The notes under the pieces: model-generated
What the model was told of the DNA's origin: nothing
The model's input: only the letters and a program-made list of their open reading frames with translations
Database searches by the model: none
Shown here: piece by piece, positions 32,413-36,320 of the stretch
Layout: each line of letters begins with the position of its first letter
Numbering within the stretch: the first letter of the stretch is position 1
Made by a program: the position numbers and the translations under genes
NCBI RefSeq assembly: GCF_019200975.1
Contig: NZ_JAHTMR010000009.1
Location: 231,076 to 267,395 of the forward strand
Direction: 5' to 3'
DNA length: 36,320 nucleotides
Source: Pseudomonas sp. PD9R
GTDB lineage: Bacteria > Pseudomonadota > Gammaproteobacteria > Pseudomonadales > Pseudomonadaceae

Positions 32413-33432
32413 ATGACGCCTCTAGAAACCAAGCGCCCGCTGCAGCTCAATGATCAGGGCCAGCTGCGCCACTTCCTCTCGCTCGACGGTTTGCGCCGTG
32501 AGTTGCTGACGGAAATCCTCGACACTGCCGATTCCTTCCTCGAAGTCGGCGCCCGGGCGGTCAAAAAAGTCCCGTTGCTGCGCGGCAAGACCGTGTGCAA
32601 CGTGTTCTTCGAGAACTCCACCCGCACCCGCACCACCTTCGAACTGGCGGCCCAGCGGCTGTCGGCGGACGTCATCACCCTGAACGTGTCGACGTCGTCG
32701 GCGAGCAAGGGCGAAACCCTGCTCGACACCCTGCGCAACCTGGAAGCCATGGCCGCCGACATGTTCGTCGTGCGCCACGGTGATTCCGGTGCCGCGCACT
32801 TCATCGCCGAACATGTCTGCCCGCAAGTGGCGATCATCAACGGCGGCGACGGCCGTCACGCTCACCCGACCCAAGGCATGCTCGACATGCTCACCATCCG
32901 TCGGCACAAGGGCAGCTTCGAAAATCTCTCGGTGGCCATCGTCGGCGACATCCTGCACTCGCGGGTTGCGCGCTCGAACATGCTGGCGCTGAAAACCCTC
33001 GGCTGCCCGGACATCCGCGTGATCGCGCCAAAAACCCTGCTGCCGATCGGCGTCGAGCAATACGGCGTGAAGGTCTACACCGACATGACCGAAGGCCTGA
33101 AAGACGTCGATGTTGTGATCATGCTGCGCCTGCAGCGCGAGCGTATGACCGGCGGCTTGCTGCCGAGCGAAGGCGAGTTCTACCGCCTGTTCGGCCTGAC
33201 CACCGCGCGCCTGGCTGGGGCCAAACCCGACTGCATCGTCATGCACCCGGGGCCGATCAACCGTGGTGTGGAGATTGAGTCGGCGGTGGCCGACGGCCCG
33301 CACTCGGTGATCCTCAATCAGGTGACCTACGGCATCGCGATTCGTATGGCCGTGCTGTCGATGGCCATGAGCGGGCAAACTGCGCAACGTCAATTCGAGC
33401 AAGGCCAATTCGATCAGGAGAACGCCCAGTGA
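32413..33432 (+). CDS. pyrB: Aspartate carbamoyltransferase catalytic subunit
   Basis: PyrB makes carbamoyl-aspartate, the committed step of pyrimidine synthesis. The 339-residue product is the long Pseudomonas type with an N-terminal extension. Carbamoyl-phosphate contacts are in FFENSTRTRTTFE near residue 64; the substrate lysine loop is SSASKGETLLDT near 95, and the HPGPIN block is near 277. The C terminus contains a small tandem duplication, FEQGQFDQ, where relatives are about five residues shorter. Its TGA overlaps the GTG of pyrC' (GTGA), in line with the known PyrB-PyrC' complex. Confidence 0.96.
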   Translation: MTPLETKRPLQLNDQGQLRHFLSLDGLRRELLTEILDTADSFLEVGARAVKKVPLLRGKTVCNVFFENSTRTRTTFELAAQRLSADVITLNVSTSSASKGETLLDTLRNLEAMAADMFVVRHGDSGAAHFIAEHVCPQVAIINGGDGRHAHPTQGMLDMLTIRRHKGSFENLSVAIVGDILHSRVARSNMLALKTLGCPDIRVIAPKTLLPIGVEQYGVKVYTDMTEGLKDVDVVIMLRLQRERMTGGLLPSEGEFYRLFGLTTARLAGAKPDCIVMHPGPINRGVEIESAVADGPHSVILNQVTYGIAIRMAVLSMAMSGQTAQRQFEQGQFDQENAQ

Positions 33433-34700
33433 AGCTCAGCATTCTCGGCGCCCGTGTCATCGATCCAAGCAGCGGCCTGGATCAAGTTACCGATATCCAC
33501 ATTGAAGCCTGCAAAATCGTCGCCCTCGGTGCCGCGCCGGCCGGTTTTGTTGCCGTCGACACCATCAAGGCCAACGGACTGGTGGCTGCCCCTGGCCTGG
33601 TTGACCTGAACGTGGCCCTGCGCGAGCCGGGCTACAGCCGCAAAGGCTCGATCGTCAGCGAAACCCGTGCCGCCGCCGCCGGTGGCGTCACCAGCCTGTG
33701 CTGCCCGCCGAAAACCAAACCGGTGCTGGACACCTCGGCCGTGGCCGAACTGATCCTCGACCGCGCCCGCGAGGCCGGCAATACCAAAGTCTTCCCGATC
33801 GGAGCCCTGAGCAAAGGCCTGGACGGCGAGCAGCTGGCCGAACTGGTGGCGTTGCGCGATGCCGGCTGCGTGGCCTTCGGCAACGGTCTGGAGAGCTTCC
33901 GCAACACCCGCACGCTGTGTCGGGCGCTGGAATACGCGGCGACGTTCGACCTGACGGTCATTTTCAACTCCCAGGATCATGACTTGGCCGAAGGGGGTCT
34001 GGCTCACGAAGGCCCGACCGCCAGCTTCCTCGGCTTGCCGGGCATTCCGGAAACCGCGGAAACCGTGGCCCTGGCCCGGGACCTGTTGCTGGTCGAGCAG
34101 AGCGGCGTGCGTGCGCACTTCAGCCAGCTCACCAGCGCTCGGGGCGTAGCCCTGATCGCTCAGGCCCAGGCGCGTGGTTTGAAGGTCACGGCGGATGTCG
34201 CCTTGTATCAGCTGATCCTGACCGACGAAGCACTGATCGACTTCAGCAGTCTGTACCACGTCCAGCCGCCGCTGCGCACCCGCGCCGACCGCGATGGCCT
34301 GCGTGCGGCAGTGAAGTCCGGCGTGATCTCGGCGATTTCCAGCCATCACCAGCCTCACGAACGCGATGCCAAACTGGCGCCGTTCGGTGCCACCGAGCCG
34401 GGTATCAGCAGTGTTGAACTGTTGCTACCGCTGGCGATGACACTGGTGGAGGACGGGTTGCTGGACTTGCCGACGTTGCTTGCACGCCTGGGCACCGGAC
34501 CGGCCGAAGCGTTGCGTCTACCAGCGGGCAAACTGGCAGTGGGAGGCGCGGCGGATATCGTGCTGTTCGACCCTGCGGCCTCGACCGTGGCCGGGGAAAC
34601 CTGGCTGTCCAAGGGCGAAAACTGCCCGTTCATTGGGCACAGTTTGCCGGGCGTGGTGCGTTATACCTTGGTGGATGGGCGGATTAGCCACCAGGCATAA
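33429..34700 (+). CDS. pyrC': Non-catalytic dihydroorotase homologue PyrC'
   Basis: PyrC' is a 423-residue dihydroorotase-like protein that, in Pseudomonas, is structural: it assembles with PyrB into the active dodecamer and is not an active enzyme. The sequence supports inactivity: the zinc motif, normally H-x-H near PGLVD.H.HLREPG, here reads PGLVDLNVALREPGY (about 55-69), so both metal-binding histidines are lost. The rest of the amidohydrolase barrel is present, including VISAISSHHQPHERDAKLAPFGATEPG (in part) near residue 300. The GTG start at 33429 overlaps the pyrB stop. Confidence 0.94.
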   Translation: MKLSILGARVIDPSSGLDQVTDIHIEACKIVALGAAPAGFVAVDTIKANGLVAAPGLVDLNVALREPGYSRKGSIVSETRAAAAGGVTSLCCPPKTKPVLDTSAVAELILDRAREAGNTKVFPIGALSKGLDGEQLAELVALRDAGCVAFGNGLESFRNTRTLCRALEYAATFDLTVIFNSQDHDLAEGGLAHEGPTASFLGLPGIPETAETVALARDLLLVEQSGVRAHFSQLTSARGVALIAQAQARGLKVTADVALYQLILTDEALIDFSSLYHVQPPLRTRADRDGLRAAVKSGVISAISSHHQPHERDAKLAPFGATEPGISSVELLLPLAMTLVEDGLLDLPTLLARLGTGPAEALRLPAGKLAVGGAADIVLFDPAASTVAGETWLSKGENCPFIGHSLPGVVRYTLVDGRISHQA

Positions 34701-34704
34701 AAAA

Positions 34705-34784
34705 CAAAAGATCGCAGCCTGCGGCAGCTCCTACAGGGAAAACGCAAATCCCATGTAGGAGCTGGCGCAGGCTGCGATCTTTTG
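34705..34784. repeat. REPIN, 'GATCGCAGCC' type
   Basis: Two 31-base inverted arms (34705-34735 and 34754-34784) with one mismatch. It separates the convergent ends of pyrC' and the TM2 gene. Confidence 0.95.
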
Positions 34785-34791
34785 ATCTTGC

Positions 34792-35202
34792 TTAGCGATT
34801 CTGCGCGTTACGCACCGAAACCTGATCATTCAACGTCCAGAAGTCATACAGCACTCCGACAAAGAACAACCCACCGGTCACCAGGTACAGCAATCCGCTG
34901 ATCCATTTCCCCTGATACATCCGGTGTACGCCGAACACCCCGAGAAACGTCAGCAGAATCCACGCAACGTTGTATTCGATAGGCCCAGCGGTAAACCGCA
35001 GGTCCGCCTCACGATCCATGGCCGGGATCAGAAACACGTCGATCAGCCAGCCAATACCCAGCAAACCCAAGGTGAAGAACCAAATCGTCCCGGTCACCGG
35101 CTTGCCGTAATAAAAGCGATGAGCACCGGTAAAACCGAAAATCCACAGCAGGTAACCGATCACTTTGCTGTGGGTATCTTGATGCGGTTGATAGCTGTTC
35201 AT
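34792..35202 (-). CDS. Double TM2-domain membrane protein
   Basis: This 136-residue small membrane protein has two TM2-type units. The first is VIGYLLWIFGFTGAHRFYYGK followed by TGTIWFFTLGLLGIGWLIDVF (about 14-58, quoted in parts). The second is NVAWILLTFLGVFGVHRMYQGK followed by SGLLYLVTGGLFFVGVLYDF (about 78-125, in parts). Each has the G-x-HR-(F/M)Y-x-GK turn and the C-terminal (I/L)-D/YD pattern of the family. Four membrane helices are expected, and the two halves look like an internal duplication. Function is unknown. It is divergent from the NlpC/P60 gene, with about 250 bases between. Confidence 0.88.
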   Translation of the reverse strand: MNSYQPHQDTHSKVIGYLLWIFGFTGAHRFYYGKPVTGTIWFFTLGLLGIGWLIDVFLIPAMDREADLRFTAGPIEYNVAWILLTFLGVFGVHRMYQGKWISGLLYLVTGGLFFVGVLYDFWTLNDQVSVRNAQNR

Positions 35203-35452
35203 GGATGACCTCGATTCACACGATAGATAAATATTCTTGAATTCTTTGTGACTTTTTTACGAGCACCCGACGTATGGCAAATGCTACGTTGTCTTCGGTC
35301 AAAGCCTTGTGGCACCTGACTTCTGTCGGACAATTGCGTCTTTTTACCGCTTATTTGGTTCCGTTGCCCCCCAGGTTGAATCGACCAACGGGGTCTGAAT
35401 CGACAAAAAAGCTGTTATAAAGTTTCGCGCTAACACATACGAGCCCTGCCTA

Positions 35453-36073
35453 ATGCGTCCATTTTTCAAGACATGGCTAACCATTTGCCTATTATTGCCA
35501 CTGGCCGCCCACGCCACCAATCGTGAGCAACGTCTTCCGAACGTTAATGGTTACACCCCAAAATCCCATGTTTCTGCTCCTTCGAGCAAAAACAAAAAAT
35601 CGGCCAAACACGCCCCACAGTTGGCCAGCAACAAAAGCGGCCTGGTGCCGCCGATGGCGACCAAGGAAAGCAGCAATGTGCTGAGCCGCGCCGTCAACGT
35701 CCTCGGTACACCGTACCGTTGGGGTGGCAGCAGCCCGAGCAAAGGCTTCGATTGCAGCGGCCTGGTGAAATACGCGTTCAACGACGCCACATTTGACCTG
35801 CCACGTACGTCCAATGCCATGGCCAGCGGTCACGGCGAGAAAGTCGATCGCAACGACCTGAAACCGGGCGACCTGATTTTCTTCAACATCAAGAGCCGTC
35901 GGGTCAATCATGTTGCCATCTACCTGGGCAACGACCGCTTTATCCACGCACCGCGCCGTGGCAAGTCGGTAACCATCGACACGTTGAAGAAGCCGTACTG
36001 GGAAAGCCATTACGTGGTTGCCAAGCGGGTTCTGCCGAAAGAACAGAATGCGTTGCGGGTTGTTCAGCGCTGA
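35453..36073 (+). CDS. Secreted NlpC/P60 (C40) cell-wall peptidase
   Basis: This 206-residue periplasmic or secreted endopeptidase is expected to cut peptide stems of peptidoglycan. A signal peptide (1-21, ending AAHA) is followed by a basic, Ser/Lys-rich linker (about 30-72). The NlpC/P60 domain then carries the catalytic Cys101 in GFDCSGLVKYAF, His153 in NHVAIYLG and His165 in FIHAP. A GDLIFF strand (139-144) is typical. The ATG at 35453 has no good ribosome site. A TATAAA at 35416-35421, 31 bases upstream of the start, could be a -10 box, but the -35 region is weak. Similar single-domain enzymes (Spr/MepS-like) are common in Pseudomonas. Confidence 0.92.
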   Translation: MRPFFKTWLTICLLLPLAAHATNREQRLPNVNGYTPKSHVSAPSSKNKKSAKHAPQLASNKSGLVPPMATKESSNVLSRAVNVLGTPYRWGGSSPSKGFDCSGLVKYAFNDATFDLPRTSNAMASGHGEKVDRNDLKPGDLIFFNIKSRRVNHVAIYLGNDRFIHAPRRGKSVTIDTLKKPYWESHYVVAKRVLPKEQNALRVVQR

Positions 36074-36086
36074 TTTGAAGCAAGAT

Positions 36087-36113
36087 CAAAAGATCGCAGC
36101 CTTCGGCAGCTCC
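36087..36113. repeat. Half REP, partner arm missing
   Basis: CAAAAGATCGCAGCCTTCGG and the next bases up to CAGCTCC (36113) match one arm of the GATCGCAGCC-type element. The expected TACAGG and the inverted partner are absent; unrelated sequence starts at about 36114. Confidence 0.85.
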
Positions 36114-36124
36114 TTGTATCTCGA

Positions 36125-36148
36125 CTATCGCTCCGTCAGGAGCGATAG
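36125..36148. repeat. Perfect 10-base-pair hairpin at the end of the partial gene
   Basis: CTATCGCTCC-GTCA-GGAGCGATAG is a perfect dyad. On the minus strand it contains the last codons and TAG stop of the partial reading frame. No T-run follows on either strand, so a terminator role is doubtful. Confidence 0.6.
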
Positions 36149-36319
36149 TTCTCGACTGATCATCGAGGGAGGGACCTGGAAGCCGCGCAGCTCCTTAGGC
36201 TTTTTGCCTGCAATGTAGATCGTGCTCCTACCCTCCACACTCACTCGTATAGTTCGAACGGTATCTTGGGCCCGTCCTTGGCGAGAGCCCGCATTTGCAA
36301 GGTTGGACAGAGTGCAGTG
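36125..36319 (-). CDS. Unrecognised protein, C-terminal part, cut by the window edge
   Basis: A minus-strand frame is open from the right edge for 64 codons to a TAG at 36127-36125; no start is inside the window. It contains LSNLANAGSR, VSVEGRSTIYIAGKKPKEL and QVPPSMISRELSLLTER, which reads like a real protein with mixed polar and hydrophobic residues. I do not recognise a family. The plus-strand frame through this region is worse. The stop lies in a perfect hairpin and next to a broken REP, so the gene may belong to a segment inserted into the REP. Its reality rests only on composition and the open frame. Confidence 0.4.
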   Translation of the reverse strand, partial: HCTLSNLANAGSRQGRAQDTVRTIRVSVEGRSTIYIAGKKPKELRGFQVPPSMISRELSLLTER

Positions 36320-36320
36320 A

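Noticed and set aside
32422..34358. Long minus-strand frames over pyrB and pyrC'
   Set aside because: Both are antisense shadows of well-recognised genes.
5635..36113. Repeated sequences that might suggest a CRISPR array
   Set aside because: The repeats are paired palindromic REP elements scattered kilobases apart, without regular spacers or cas genes.
36125..36148. Hairpin as an intrinsic terminator for the NlpC/P60 gene
   Set aside because: The stem is good but no T-run follows on either strand, and it overlaps the end of the minus-strand frame.

Overview
The window is from a Pseudomonas of the fluorescens type. The evidence is its high-GC coding style, protein sequences typical of that genus, a complete PAO1-like block tonB3-algH-yqgF-pyrR-pyrB-pyrC' next to gshB and pilGHIJ-chpA, and eleven complete REP-pair elements (REPINs) plus one broken half with the 'gatcgcagcc(t/c)-gcggcagctcctaca' and 'cgcgggcaagcctcgctcctaca' cores common in this group. 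The first 32 bases are not biological: they match the Illumina Nextera Read-1 transposase adapter, so position 1 is a contig end.

Layout. 1-2200: adapter, the 3' remnant of an IS3-family insertion sequence, then a group II intron (reverse transcriptase on the minus strand) that sits directly behind the bidirectional terminator of the next gene, as class C introns do. Its 3' end runs into the IS. 2208-8930: a secreted FAD amine oxidase with a Lys/Ala/Pro-rich tail (minus), divergent bioA (biotin), rsmE (16S rRNA methyltransferase), and a D-amino-acid-dehydrogenase-like oxidoreductase (minus) divergent from a LysR regulator. 8937-18290: a haemolysin III-like membrane protein and the whole malonate-use system. 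This is mdcA-B-C-D-E-G-H-madL-madM on the minus strand, with most mdc genes overlapping, and mdcR convergent at the far end. Together these encode the biotin-independent malonate decarboxylase (MdcA, C, D, E), the enzymes that build and attach its prosthetic group (MdcB, MdcG), the malonyl-loading transacylase (MdcH), a two-part malonate carrier (MadL, MadM) and the activator (MdcR). A perfect TTAC-N7-GTAA box upstream of mdcA is a candidate MdcR operator.

18297-28401: the twitching or surface-sensing chemosensory operon pilG-pilH-pilI-pilJ-chpA-chpC on the minus strand. PilJ is the receptor, PilI and ChpC are CheW-like couplers, ChpA is a 2003-residue multi-Hpt kinase, and PilG and PilH are the CheY-like outputs. 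pilK and chpB, the adaptation enzymes of the PAO1 cluster, are absent. ChpA contains a REPIN translated in frame in a linker between phosphotransfer domains. 28738-34700: gshB, tonB3, algH, yqgF, pyrR, pyrB and the inactive dihydroorotase homologue pyrC' on the plus strand. 34792-36320: a double-TM2 membrane protein, a secreted NlpC/P60 peptidase, half a REP element, and an unrecognised minus-strand reading frame cut by the window edge.

Most of the window is ordinary core genome. I see no convincing undescribed multigene system. The points worth a second look are the in-frame REPIN in chpA, REPINs in the pilI-pilJ gap and in the mdcR leader, the intron/IS junction, the hairpin between gshB and tonB3, and the odd tail of the amine oxidase.
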